This document shows, piece after piece, positions 36,085 through 44,375 of a stretch of 64,000 bases of DNA (position 1 is the stretch's first letter; each line of letters starts with the position of its first letter). Location: NCBI RefSeq assembly GCF_016031635.1, contig NZ_JACEGD010000012.1, forward strand, positions 124,001 through 188,000, written 5' to 3'. The notes beneath the pieces were generated by a model that was not told the DNA's origin, did not search any database, and worked only from the letters and a program-made list of their open reading frames with translations. Both the position numbers and the translations under genes were made by a program. The stretch is from Bradyrhizobium diversitatis (GTDB lineage Bacteria; Pseudomonadota; Alphaproteobacteria; Rhizobiales; Xanthobacteraceae).

Positions 36085-37050
36085 ATGAGATTAATCTGGA
36101 TTGCCATAGCTGCCGTCACTGCGATGCTGGCAGGGCCGGCGTCGGGCCAGCAATGGCCGGCGCGCAACGTCAAGCTGATCGTGCCTTATCCCGCCGGCGG
36201 CAATGTCGACAGCGCCGCACGCATCATCGCCGACAAGCTGCAGGAAAAGCTCGGCCAGCCCTTCATCATCGAGAACAAGGCCGGCGCCGGCGGCATGATC
36301 GCGGGCGAGGCCTTCGCGAAGTCGGCGCCCGATGGCTACACGCTGTTCGTCGGCGCCAACGGCCCGGTGCTGTTCGCGACCGAGATCAACAAGCGCGACG
36401 CCTACAACTGGAAGAAGGACTTCCTGCCGATCTCGACGATCTCGATGACGCCGTTGGTGCTCGAGGTGCATCCGTCGGTGCAGGCGACGAATCTCAAGGA
36501 GTTCATCGATCTTGCCAAGCGCGAGCCCGGCAAGCTGACCATGGCCTCGCCCGGCCCTGGCACCACCAACCACCTGCTCAGCGAGCTGATGCAGTCGAAC
36601 CTCGGCGTGCAATGGGTCACCGCGCACTATCGCGGCAATGCGCCGGCGATCAATGATCTGCTCGGCGGCCAGGTGCAGTTCGCGTTCGACCAGCTCACGG
36701 TCAGCCTCCAGCACATCAAGGCCGGCCTGTTCCGCGCGCTCGCGGTCACCAGCCCGCATCGGCTGAAGTCGCTGCCCGACGTGCCGACTTTCGCCGAACT
36801 CGGCTACAAGGATTTCGACGGCCAGACCTTTACCGGCCTGTTCGCGCCCGCCGGCACGCCGGCGCCGATCGTGGACAAGCTGCACGAGACGCTGGTCGCG
36901 ATCCTGAAGGATCCCGCCGTGGTCGACAAGTTCGAGAAGCTTGGCGGCGAAGCCACGCCGATGACTCCGGACGAGTTCAAGGCCTATCTCGAACGCGAGG
37001 ACGCCAAGTGGATTCCGGTCGTGCGTAAGGCCAACATCAGGGCGGATTGA
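36085..37050 (+). CDS. TctC/Bug-family periplasmic solute-binding protein
   Basis: A 321-residue tripartite tricarboxylate-type receptor. Signal peptide MRLIWIAIAAVTAMLAGPASG, then the family start WPARNVKLIVPYPAGGNVDSAARI and the loop KAGAGGMIAGEAFAKSAPDGYTL. Such proteins bind carboxylates or aromatic acids for uptake. TctA/TctB membrane partners are not in this operon, which is common for Bug proteins. The RBS is GGGAGGT. First gene of the IclR-linked operon. Confidence 0.9.
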   Translation: MRLIWIAIAAVTAMLAGPASGQQWPARNVKLIVPYPAGGNVDSAARIIADKLQEKLGQPFIIENKAGAGGMIAGEAFAKSAPDGYTLFVGANGPVLFATEINKRDAYNWKKDFLPISTISMTPLVLEVHPSVQATNLKEFIDLAKREPGKLTMASPGPGTTNHLLSELMQSNLGVQWVTAHYRGNAPAINDLLGGQVQFAFDQLTVSLQHIKAGLFRALAVTSPHRLKSLPDVPTFAELGYKDFDGQTFTGLFAPAGTPAPIVDKLHETLVAILKDPAVVDKFEKLGGEATPMTPDEFKAYLEREDAKWIPVVRKANIRAD

Positions 37051-37053
37051 TCG

Positions 37054-37671
37054 ATGCGGATCGATCCCGCCGAGCTTGGCGCCGAGCGCATCTACCGGCT
37101 GATGACCGGCATCGTGGTGCCGCGCCCGATCGCCTGGGTGACGAGCCTGTCCAGCAAGGGCGTGCTCAACCTCGCCCCATTCAGCGCCTTCACCTTCGTC
37201 TCGCAGAAGCCGCCGATGCTCGCCATCAGCGTTGGCCGCAAGGGCGCCGATTACAAGGACACCGCGCACAACATCCTCGACACCGAGGAATACGTCATCC
37301 ACATCGCCGATACGCCGCTGATGAATGCGGTGCACGACAGCTCGGTCGAGCATCCACCTGAGATCAGCGAGGTCGAGCATCTCGGACTCGAAACGCTGCC
37401 CTGCGATCTCATCAAGGTGCGGCGGCTCGCTGCCGCGCCGGTCGCGATGGAGTGCCGCTTCCGGCAGTGCCTCGAATTCGGCGAGGCCAAGAGCCGGCTG
37501 ATCGTCGGCGAGGTCGTGATGTTTCATCTGCGCGACGGCCTCGTGAATAACGGCAAGGTCGAGACCGAAGCGCTCGACCCGATCGCGCGGATCGGCGGGC
37601 CGCGCTATGCCCGGCTCGGCGAGATCGTGACGCTGAAGACCGTATTCCAGACTCCCAAGTCGAAAGACTGA
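37054..37671 (+). CDS. Flavin reductase-like FMN-binding protein
   Basis: A 205-residue flavoprotein of the DIM6/NTAB (flavin_reduct) family: GIVVPRPIAWVTSLSSKGVLNLAPFSAFTFVSQKPPML (given in part) and the ligand loop KDTAHNILDTEEYVIHIA. Members either supply reduced flavin to a monooxygenase or act directly on a substrate. It follows the binding-protein gene after 3 bp. No partner monooxygenase is encoded in the operon. Confidence 0.87.
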   Translation: MRIDPAELGAERIYRLMTGIVVPRPIAWVTSLSSKGVLNLAPFSAFTFVSQKPPMLAISVGRKGADYKDTAHNILDTEEYVIHIADTPLMNAVHDSSVEHPPEISEVEHLGLETLPCDLIKVRRLAAAPVAMECRFRQCLEFGEAKSRLIVGEVVMFHLRDGLVNNGKVETEALDPIARIGGPRYARLGEIVTLKTVFQTPKSKD

Positions 37672-37724
37672 GTGCGCGGGTCTGTCTCGGGCCCAGCTGC
37701 CTCAAGATCATTGGAGGAAATACA

Positions 37725-38585
37725 ATGCGACTCCTGAGCTATCTCCTGGATGGAGAGCCGCGCTACGGAGCGGCCGTCGAAGGTGGCGTGATTGATCTGA
37801 CGAAACGGATCGGTCGCGATTTCTCGGATGTGAAGGCGCTCATCGCAGCCAATGCGCTGTCCGATGCGCAGGAAGCGGCGGCCGGGCAGAAGCCCGACTA
37901 CCCGTTGGAAAAGCTGGTCCTGCTGCCGCCGGTGCTTGCGCCGGAAAAGCTCTGGTGCATCGGCGTCAACTACGCCGAGCGCAACGCCGAATATAAGGAC
38001 AGTTCGGACCTGCCCAAATGTCCCAGCCTGTTCGTGCGCAGCATGTCTTCGATGACCGGCTCCGGCCAGCCGATCGAGAAGCCCAAGGTTTCGGACCAAC
38101 TCGACTACGAAGGCGAGCTCGTCATCGTGATCGGGCAGGGCGGCCGCCACATCCCGCGCGAGAAAGCGTGGTCGCATATCTTCGGCATGACGCTGTGCAA
38201 CGAGGGCACGATCCGCGATTGGCTGCGCCACGGCAAGTTCAACGTCACGCAAGGCAAGAATTTCGACCGCTCCGGCAGCATCGGTCCCTGGATCGTCACC
38301 GCGGACGAGCTCGATCCGCGCGGGCCGCACGACATCATCACGCGCGTCAACGGTGAGGTGCGGCAGCAGGACACCACCGAGCGGCTGATGTTCCCGTTCG
38401 ATGCCCTGATCTCCTATCTCTCCACCTTCGCGACGCTGAAGCCCGGCGACATGATCGTGACGGGCACGCCGACCGGGGCGGGCGCCCGCTTCGACCCGCC
38501 GCGCTGGCTGAAAGTCGGCGACGTCGTCGAGGTCGAGTCGAGCCGCATCGGCGTGCTGCGTAACACCGTGGCCGCGGAGCAATAG
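37725..38585 (+). CDS. Fumarylacetoacetate hydrolase (FAH) family protein
   Basis: A 286-residue FAH-fold enzyme with an N-terminal small domain (MRLLSYLLDGEPRYGA). Metal ligands are seen in SDQLDYEGELVIVIG (E-x-E), and NFDRSGSIGPWIVTADEL is conserved. MTGTPTGAGA is present as IVTGTPTGAGA. FAH-family enzymes hydrolyse, decarboxylate or isomerise diketo acids from ring cleavage. The exact reaction is unknown. Confidence 0.9.
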   Translation: MRLLSYLLDGEPRYGAAVEGGVIDLTKRIGRDFSDVKALIAANALSDAQEAAAGQKPDYPLEKLVLLPPVLAPEKLWCIGVNYAERNAEYKDSSDLPKCPSLFVRSMSSMTGSGQPIEKPKVSDQLDYEGELVIVIGQGGRHIPREKAWSHIFGMTLCNEGTIRDWLRHGKFNVTQGKNFDRSGSIGPWIVTADELDPRGPHDIITRVNGEVRQQDTTERLMFPFDALISYLSTFATLKPGDMIVTGTPTGAGARFDPPRWLKVGDVVEVESSRIGVLRNTVAAEQ

Positions 38586-38588
38586 ATC

Positions 38589-39392
38589 ATGCTGGATGCT
38601 GCGACGATCGAACGCCTTGCCGCGCGCCTCGACGAAGCCGAGCGCACGAAATCGCTGATTCCGATGTTCACGAAGGAGTACCCCGACTTCAGCATCGAGG
38701 ACGCCTACGCGGTTCAGCGCGCCTGGACGAAACTTCAGCTCGGCCGCGGCCGCGTCATCAAGGGGCACAAGATCGGCCTGACGTCGAAAGCAATGCAGAA
38801 CGCGGTCGGCATCAGCGAGCCCGATTACGGCGTGCTGTTCGCCGACATGTTCTATGCCGATGCGACGCCCATTCCGTTCGACCGTTTCCACGCGCCGCGG
38901 ATCGAGGTCGAGCTCGCCTTCGTGCTGAAGGCGCCGCTGCGCGGGCCCGCCTGCACCATCTTCGACGTGCTCAACGCCACCGACTACGTCACGCCCGCGC
39001 TCGAGATCCTGGAGACACGCATGCATCGCGTCGATCCGGAGACGGGCAAGGCGCGCAAAGTCATGGACACGATCTCGGACAACGCGGCCAATGCTGCGCT
39101 GGTGCTCGGCGGCCGGCCGATCCGCCCGATGGATGCTGATCTGCGCTGGATCGGTGCTTTGTTGTTCCGCAACGGCGAGGTCGAGGAGACCGGCCTTGCC
39201 GCCGGCGTGCTCAATCATCCCGCCAACGGCATCGCCTGGCTCGCCAACCGCCTCGCGCCGCATGACGAGCACCTCAAAGCCGGCGAGGTCGTGCTGGCGG
39301 GATCGTTCACGCGGCCCGTCGACATCCGCCGCGGCGACACGTTTCATGCCGATTACGGCGTGTTCGGCTCGGTGTCGTGCCAGTTCGTCTGA
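38589..39392 (+). CDS. 2-oxo-hepta-3-ene-1,7-dioate hydratase-type (HpaH/MhpD) FAH-superfamily enzyme
   Basis: A 267-residue protein in the hydratase/decarboxylase branch of the FAH superfamily. Signatures: VIKGHKIGLTSKAMQNAVGISEPDYGVLFADMFY (given in part) and the metal ligands in RIEVELAFVLKAPL (E-x-E). The branch contains HpaH hydratases and 4-oxalocrotonate decarboxylase; position next to RidA makes the latter worth considering (inference). Confidence 0.88.
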   Translation: MLDAATIERLAARLDEAERTKSLIPMFTKEYPDFSIEDAYAVQRAWTKLQLGRGRVIKGHKIGLTSKAMQNAVGISEPDYGVLFADMFYADATPIPFDRFHAPRIEVELAFVLKAPLRGPACTIFDVLNATDYVTPALEILETRMHRVDPETGKARKVMDTISDNAANAALVLGGRPIRPMDADLRWIGALLFRNGEVEETGLAAGVLNHPANGIAWLANRLAPHDEHLKAGEVVLAGSFTRPVDIRRGDTFHADYGVFGSVSCQFV

Positions 39393-39417
39393 ACCAACAA
39401 CAATCAGGGAGCGCACC

Positions 39418-39813
39418 ATGACGGGTCAAACGCGGCGCAAGAGCATCCACATCGGCGGCTTCAAGCACGTCAATCCGATTCCGAACGCCTGCCGCATCGG
39501 CAATCTCGTGATGTCGGGCGTCATCCTCGGCCGCGATCCCGCGACCAATGCAATGCCCGAGAGCCTCGACGCCCAATGCGCCAACATGTTCGCGCATATG
39601 AAGGCGACGGTGGAGGCTGCCGGCGGCACCACCGACGACATCATCAAGATGACGGTGTGGCTGAAGGACCGCGGCAATCGCGGCCCGGTCAACGTCGAGT
39701 GGCTCAAGATGTTTCCGGACGAGCATTCGCGCCCGGCGCGCCACGCGCTGCCGATGGACAACATCGATGGCGGCGCGCTGGTGCAGTGCGACTTCACCGC
39801 CGTGATCGACTGA
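39418..39813 (+). CDS. RidA/YjgF-family enamine/imine deaminase
   Basis: A 131-residue RidA-fold protein, expected to be a trimer. The catalytic Arg is in SRPARHALP and the C-terminal ligand-binding strand ends GALVQCDFTAVID. RidA-type proteins include 2-aminomuconate deaminases in aromatic amine pathways, so it might deaminate a ring-cleavage intermediate here (inference). Good SD (GGGAGCG) before ATG 39418. Confidence 0.88.
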   Translation: MTGQTRRKSIHIGGFKHVNPIPNACRIGNLVMSGVILGRDPATNAMPESLDAQCANMFAHMKATVEAAGGTTDDIIKMTVWLKDRGNRGPVNVEWLKMFPDEHSRPARHALPMDNIDGGALVQCDFTAVID

Positions 39814-39823
39814 GGAGTTTTGC

Positions 39824-40699
39824 ATGCCGACCTATCTGCCGTTCGATCCCAACCCGCGCCGGCCGAGCAAGGCACCGCCGCCGAAGACCGTCGACAGCCA
39901 GTTCCACGTGCTTGGACCCATCGACAAATATCCGGAGCGTCCCGGCGCCGCCTATCGGATGCCGACCGCGACCTGGGAAGCGGCGCTGCGCATGCACAAG
40001 GCGCTCGGCATCGAGCGCGGCATCATCGTGCAGACCACGACCTACGGTGCCGACCATGCCGTCGTGCTCGACGGGCTCAAAGCCATGGGGCCGAACTATC
40101 GCGGCTGCGCCAATGCGCTGGTGTTCGCCGAGGCGAGCGACTCCTACCTCGCCAAGCTGCATGATGCCGGCGTGCGCGGCGCGCGCTTCAGCTTCCGCCA
40201 GGAGCTCGGCGCCGTGCTCTCCGATGCCGATTTCGCCCGCGCGATTGCGCGCATCCGCGAGCTCGGCTGGTACGCCAAGATCCAGCCGGAGAAGGACGGC
40301 ATCATGTCGAGCGTCGCCAAGTACGAGACTCTCGACGTCCCCGTGCTGATCGACCACATGGCGCGCCCCGATCCCGAAGCCGGCAAGGCCGATCCGAACC
40401 TGCGCAAGATGCTGGAGCTGCTCGGCAAGGGCAATTTCTGGGTCATGCTGTCGCTCGGCGAGAAGACCTCGAAGACCGGGGCTCCCTACGACGACGTAAT
40501 CCCGATCGCGCGCGCCTATATCGAGGCCGCTCCCGATCGCTGCGTCTGGGCCAGCGACTGGCCGCATCCGGTCTCGGTGAAGCAGCCGCCGAACGATGCC
40601 GACCTGCTCGAGCTGATGTACCGCTACGCCCCGGACCAAGCGGAGCTGGAGAATATCCTGGTGCACAATCCGGCCAAGCTGTTCGGGTTTGCGGATTGA
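39824..40699 (+). CDS. Amidohydrolase-family (LigI-like) hydrolase
   Basis: A 291-residue TIM-barrel protein of the COG3618/amidohydrolase 2 type, like 2-pyrone-4,6-dicarboxylate lactonase. Motifs: VDSQFHVLGP at the N terminus, VLIDHMARPDP in the middle, and the C-terminal WASDWPHPV (catalytic Asp). The first motif is usually HxH; here it is Q-F-H, so one metal ligand may be absent, as in metal-independent LigI-type enzymes. Last gene of the operon, 10 bp after ridA. Confidence 0.85.
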   Translation: MPTYLPFDPNPRRPSKAPPPKTVDSQFHVLGPIDKYPERPGAAYRMPTATWEAALRMHKALGIERGIIVQTTTYGADHAVVLDGLKAMGPNYRGCANALVFAEASDSYLAKLHDAGVRGARFSFRQELGAVLSDADFARAIARIRELGWYAKIQPEKDGIMSSVAKYETLDVPVLIDHMARPDPEAGKADPNLRKMLELLGKGNFWVMLSLGEKTSKTGAPYDDVIPIARAYIEAAPDRCVWASDWPHPVSVKQPPNDADLLELMYRYAPDQAELENILVHNPAKLFGFAD

Positions 40700-40734
40700 A
40701 GCGGAATGAAGTTCGGCCCCGAGCAGCGCTCTCT

Positions 40735-40884
40735 CCTTCCCTCCCCCCTTGTGGGGGAGGGGCAGGGAGGGGGGCCACACGGGGATTCCATCCGTTACGT
40801 ACCGGCCCTGATACTTCGTTAAACAATCGATACCTTTTCCTGGGCTACCCCCCTCCCTAACCCTCCCCCACAAGGGGGGAGGGA
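40735..40884. repeat. Inverted repeat of CCCTCCCCC type
   Basis: The left end CCTTCCCTCCCCCCTTGTGG (from 40735) and right end CCTCCCCCACAAGGGGGG (to 40884) each form a hairpin and pair with each other. A member of the same general class as the 23271 and 31261 repeats. It separates the convergent catabolic operon and LLM gene. Confidence 0.7.
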
Positions 40885-40913
40885 GCGCACCTCCGTCGGG
40901 GCGCGATTGCGCC

Positions 40914-41921
40914 TCACATCGCTGGCTGCTTCGCCAACCTCTCCCGCACCTCGGCTGCGATCTCGAACGAGCGCAGCCGCGCGGCGTGGTCGTAGATCTG
41001 CCCCGTCGTCATCAATTCGTCCGCTCCGGTCTCGGCGATCAGCGCCCTCAGCTTCTCTTCCACCACATCAGGCGAGCCGACCGCGGAGCAGGACAGCGAC
41101 TGGCCGACGCCGGCCTTCTCGGCCGGCGACCACAGCGCGTCCATGTCGCCGGTCGGCGGCGGCAGCGGCCCCGGCGTGCCGCGGCGCAGATTGATGAACT
41201 GCTGCTGCAGCGACGAGAACATCCGCTGCGCCTCTTCGTCGGTGTCGGCGGCGAACACGTTGACGCCGATCATCGCGTAGGGCTTGTCGAGCTGCGCAGA
41301 GGGCTCGAACCGCGCGCGATATTCGCGCAGCGCCGGCATCATCATCTGCGGCGCGAAATGCGAGGCGAACGCAAAGGGCAGCCCGAGCATCGCGGCAAGC
41401 TGCGCACCGAACGTGCTCGACCCCAGGATCCACAGCGGCACCTTGGTCCCCATGCCGGGCACGGCGCGGATCGCCTGGTTCGGCTGCACGTCGCCGAGCA
41501 GCGCCTGCAGTTCCAGCACGTCGTGCGGAAAATTCTCGGAGGTGGTGGCGAGGTCGCGCCGCAATGCCCGCGCGGTGAACTGGTCGGTGCCGGGCGCCCG
41601 GCCGAGCCCGAGATCGATCCGCCCGGGATAGAGCGATTCCAGCGTGCCGAACTGCTCGGCGATGACGAGCGGCGAATGGTTCGGCAGCATGATCCCGCCG
41701 GAGCCGACGCGGATCGTCCTGGTCCCGCCCGCGACGTGGCCGATCACGACCGACGTCGCCGCGCTCGCGATTCCCGTCATGTTGTGATGCTCGGCGAGCC
41801 AGAACCGTTTGTAGCCCCACGCCTCGGCATGCCGGGCAAGGTCGAGCGAGTTGCGGAAAGCCTGCGCCGCATCGCCGCCCTGGCGGATGGGAGCGAGGTC
41901 GAGCACGGAGAAGAGGATCAT
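40914..41921 (-). CDS. LLM-class flavin-dependent oxidoreductase
   Basis: A 335-residue luciferase-like monooxygenase. Signatures: FWLAEHHNMTGIASAATSVVIGHVAGGT (given in part), RVGSGGIMLPNHSPLVIAEQF, and the flavin loop GRIDLGLGRAPGTDQ. It should use FMNH2 and O2; the flavin reductase-like gene at 37054 on the other strand could in principle supply it (inference). The ATG at 41921 is chosen because the upstream extension has no homologous look. Confidence 0.9.
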   Translation of the reverse strand: MILFSVLDLAPIRQGGDAAQAFRNSLDLARHAEAWGYKRFWLAEHHNMTGIASAATSVVIGHVAGGTRTIRVGSGGIMLPNHSPLVIAEQFGTLESLYPGRIDLGLGRAPGTDQFTARALRRDLATTSENFPHDVLELQALLGDVQPNQAIRAVPGMGTKVPLWILGSSTFGAQLAAMLGLPFAFASHFAPQMMMPALREYRARFEPSAQLDKPYAMIGVNVFAADTDEEAQRMFSSLQQQFINLRRGTPGPLPPPTGDMDALWSPAEKAGVGQSLSCSAVGSPDVVEEKLRALIAETGADELMTTGQIYDHAARLRSFEIAAEVRERLAKQPAM

Positions 41922-41990
41922 ATGGGGGCTGCCGGTGTGGAGGGCTGCGCGATCATGCGCGTCTTGAGGAAAGACATGTAGTGGCGGCGC

Positions 41991-42063
41991 GCAGGATGGG
42001 TAGAGCCCTCGCATGTTTCGTCACCAGGGGCTGGTGGGTTCTCCGCCACGCGACCCATCCTGC
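41991..42063. repeat. Inverted repeat of GCAGGATGGGT type, copy 1
   Basis: GCAGGATGGGT (41991-42001) and ACCCATCCTGC (42053-42063) pair perfectly. Its left half (GCAGGAT GGGTAGAGCC ... GCATGTTTCG) is repeated with changes at 43984-44025. The rest of the 294-bp gap before 42216 shows no gene. Confidence 0.65.
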
Positions 42064-42215
42064 CCGCCAAGAGCTGCCTGGCCGCCATGAGCTGCGAATG
42101 CCCCGGTTCACAACACTGTTATTGCGACCGATGGTCCCCTCCCTCTCAACTGGGCGTTCTGCGCCTGTTGTTGTAGCTTGCGCGAGCAAGAGCCCCGTTA
42201 CCGGGAGGAACTGAC

Positions 42216-42719
42216 ATGACCAACGTCGCACTCGACCGCCGCAGCATCCTCGCCGCCGGCGGCACCGTCCTCGCAACCGGGGTCTTGGTATCAGCCTTCC
42301 CCGGCCTCCTGCTGCCGGCGCGTGCGGACGGCCTCGCACCGACCCAGTCGATGTCGGGCGGGGCGAACAATTACCGCAAGGGCGCGGCGATCGTGGAGCG
42401 GATCGGCAAGGGCGGCTTCTGGATGAGCGGCACCGTCCGCCGCGCCGGTGACGGCGCTCCGCTCGCCGGGCAGCGCATCCAGATCTGGGCCCACACGGTC
42501 GAAGGGCAGGAGCACGAGCCGCAGAGCCACGGCGCCACGCTCACCGACAAGGACGGCAAGTTCCGGCTCGAGATGCCACAGATCATTCCGATCTTCGGCC
42601 AGCCGCATGGCCACCTCGCCTATGACAGCGGTGAGTTCAGGACCGTCTTCCTGCGGCCGGTGATGCGGAGCGCCAAGGAAACCAGCCTCGAGGCGCACTT
42701 CGTGCTGCAGCCGGCCTGA
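42216..42719 (+). CDS. Tat-exported intradiol-dioxygenase-like protein
   Basis: A 167-residue protein with a twin-arginine signal (LDRRSILAAGG, hydrophobic stretch to PARADG). The core resembles the protocatechuate 3,4-dioxygenase beta-sandwich: GTVRRAGDGAPLAGQRIQIW, TLTDKDGKFRLEMP and PHGHLAYDSGEFRTVFLRP. The metal His pair may be in PHGHL, but the two Tyr ligands of real intradiol enzymes are not visible (GKF in place of GxY). So it may be a non-catalytic or differently active binding protein. It precedes a haem-type membrane protein by 13 bp. Confidence 0.78.
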   Translation: MTNVALDRRSILAAGGTVLATGVLVSAFPGLLLPARADGLAPTQSMSGGANNYRKGAAIVERIGKGGFWMSGTVRRAGDGAPLAGQRIQIWAHTVEGQEHEPQSHGATLTDKDGKFRLEMPQIIPIFGQPHGHLAYDSGEFRTVFLRPVMRSAKETSLEAHFVLQPA

Positions 42720-42732
42720 GCTGACTCTGCAA

Positions 42733-43362
42733 ATGAGGGGATGGAGATCGGCTCGGGCGGTCCTGATCTGGGTCGCCCTTGCTTTGGCCATTGGCGTGCC
42801 GATCGCCGCTGCTGCGACAAGCGAGCAACTCGCATGGCGCGGCCCGGTCTACATTCTCGCCGGCTTCGCCGGCATCATCGCCCTCGGCCTCGTGCTGGTG
42901 CAGCCGCTGCTGATCGGCGGATATCTGCCGGGCCTGCCGGCCTATCGCGGACGGCGCACCCATCACTGGATCGGCGGTGCGCTGGTGGTGGCGGTGGTGA
43001 TCCACGTCGCCGGCCTCTGGTTCACCAGCCCGCCCGACATGATCGATGCCCTGACCTACGCATCGCCGACGCCGTTCTCTCCCTTCGGCGTGACCGCGAT
43101 GTGGGCCATCTTCATCGTCGCGCTGCTGGCTCGGCTGCGCCGGCGGTTGGGACTGCGGCTGCGAACCTGGCGCATCGTCCATATCCCCCTCGCGATCGTC
43201 ATCGTCGCGGGCAGCGTGGTGCATTGCCTGCTGATCGAGGGGACGATGGAAACGATCTCGAAAGCGGCACTGTGCGCAGCTGTCCTCGCGGCGACCGTAA
43301 AGGTCATGATCGACCTCTGGAGACGACGGACGCTGCGCGGCGAGAGTGTTGCGCGGCAGTAA
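42733..43362 (+). CDS. Ferric reductase-like/cytochrome b-type membrane protein
   Basis: A 209-residue protein with about five hydrophobic segments. His residues placed like haem ligands occur in RRTHHWIGGALVV, VVIHVAGLWF, WRIVHIPLAIV and GSVVHCLLIE. The pattern fits ferric-reductase-like or MsrQ-type membrane haem proteins. Probably forms a membrane/periplasm redox pair with the Tat-exported protein encoded just upstream (inference). No FAD/NAD domain is attached. Confidence 0.75.
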   Translation: MRGWRSARAVLIWVALALAIGVPIAAAATSEQLAWRGPVYILAGFAGIIALGLVLVQPLLIGGYLPGLPAYRGRRTHHWIGGALVVAVVIHVAGLWFTSPPDMIDALTYASPTPFSPFGVTAMWAIFIVALLARLRRRLGLRLRTWRIVHIPLAIVIVAGSVVHCLLIEGTMETISKAALCAAVLAATVKVMIDLWRRRTLRGESVARQ

Positions 43363-43501
43363 ACGCGCGGAATTGACCGCGCGTCGCAGACCTGCTTGAT
43401 CGAACACAACTGATCGAACACATTGAGCGTTACTCATTGGGCGACGTCAGCGCCGGTGTCCTCTGCTTGCTGCGGATGGCGAGGGCGCATATCCTTGCGC
43501 A

Positions 43502-43996
43502 ATGGCCGCCAGCGATCCCGATCTGAAAGCCTTCCTGCTCGCCACACCGTTCTTCGGTGGTCTCCCGGAGCCGAGCCTCGACCTCCTGATCTCAATGCTG
43601 GTCGAGCGCCGCTTCGATGCCAATGCGACCGTCGTCGCGGAGGGCGAGCCGGGACGCTCGATGTTCATCGTCAAATCCGGTCGGCTGGCGGTGAGCAAGC
43701 GGACGAACGCGGGGAGCGTCATCCCGATTTCGGCTCTGGAGCCTGGCGATTTCTTCGGCGAGATGACGCTGATCGAAATGCAAAACCGCTCCGCCACGGT
43801 GGTCGCGGAGAGCGCGACCGAACTGTACGAGCTGACGGCCCAAAAGCTCTACGCCTGCTACAAGGCCGATATCCACGCCTATGTGATCGTCCTGCAGAAC
43901 ATCAACCGCGAGCTCTGCCGGCGGCTGCGACGGTCAGACGATCGGTTCGCGGCACTGCAGGTGGGTGGCTCGATCGATGGTGCGCAGGACGGGTAG
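43502..43996 (+). CDS. Cyclic nucleotide-binding domain protein
   Basis: A 164-residue stand-alone cNMP fold. The phosphate-binding cassette is GDFFGEMTLIEMQNRSATV (Arg replaces none of the key E-x-x-x-x-R residues; FGE and NRS are seen). No helix-turn-helix follows, so it is not a full Crp/Fnr regulator. A related domain begins the gene at 46124. The stop TAG comes from a repeat copy (see 43984). The 139 bp before it holds no gene. Confidence 0.8.
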   Translation: MAASDPDLKAFLLATPFFGGLPEPSLDLLISMLVERRFDANATVVAEGEPGRSMFIVKSGRLAVSKRTNAGSVIPISALEPGDFFGEMTLIEMQNRSATVVAESATELYELTAQKLYACYKADIHAYVIVLQNINRELCRRLRRSDDRFAALQVGGSIDGAQDG

Positions 43997-44040
43997 AGCC
44001 GTTGCGAAACCACCATGTTTCGCCACTGAGCAAGGCTCGA
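43984..44040. repeat. Repeat of GCAGGAYGGGTAGAGCC type, copy 2
   Basis: GCAGGACGGGTAGAGCC (43984-44000) matches the start of the element at 41991 at 16 of 17 positions; both are followed by a GCATGTTTCG/ACCATGTTTCG stretch. The copy overlaps the end of the cNMP gene and supplies its last codons and stop. Confidence 0.6.
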
Positions 44041-44052
44041 TGGTCCTGGAAA

Positions 44053-44250
44053 TCACGACTTATCGTGCGCGTACTTCTCCAAGACCAGCCGATCATATTC
44101 ATCTCGCACGGCTCTTCGCGAGACATGCCCTTTCCGGTCTTTGGCGATTTTCAGAAGGTCGGGATCAGTCGGTGCCCTCCGCCTGAATCTCGCAAAGAGC
44201 CGGGTCGGAGGCGACGACGTCCTTCCAAGCAGCCGGTCAAACCATTCCAT
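44053..44250 (-). CDS. Small basic hypothetical protein
   Basis: A 65-residue reading frame with a strong RBS (GGGAGG 6 bp before the ATG). The translation MEWFDRLLGRTSS..., ending KGHVSRRAVRDEYDRLVLEKYAHDKS, has an amphipathic, charged C terminus. No family is recognised. The good start signals and balanced composition make it plausible as a real gene, but nothing more can be said. Confidence 0.5.
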   Translation of the reverse strand: MEWFDRLLGRTSSPPTRLFARFRRRAPTDPDLLKIAKDRKGHVSRRAVRDEYDRLVLEKYAHDKS

Positions 44251-44375
44251 GGTGTCCTCCCGGACGGACCGCAAGTTACAATATTATCACCATGAATTCA
44301 GGGGTCAAAAGGACAGCGTGACTGCATCTTTGCGAAGGGCCCGCCGTAAGCGGATATCGATCGCAACGATTTTGA

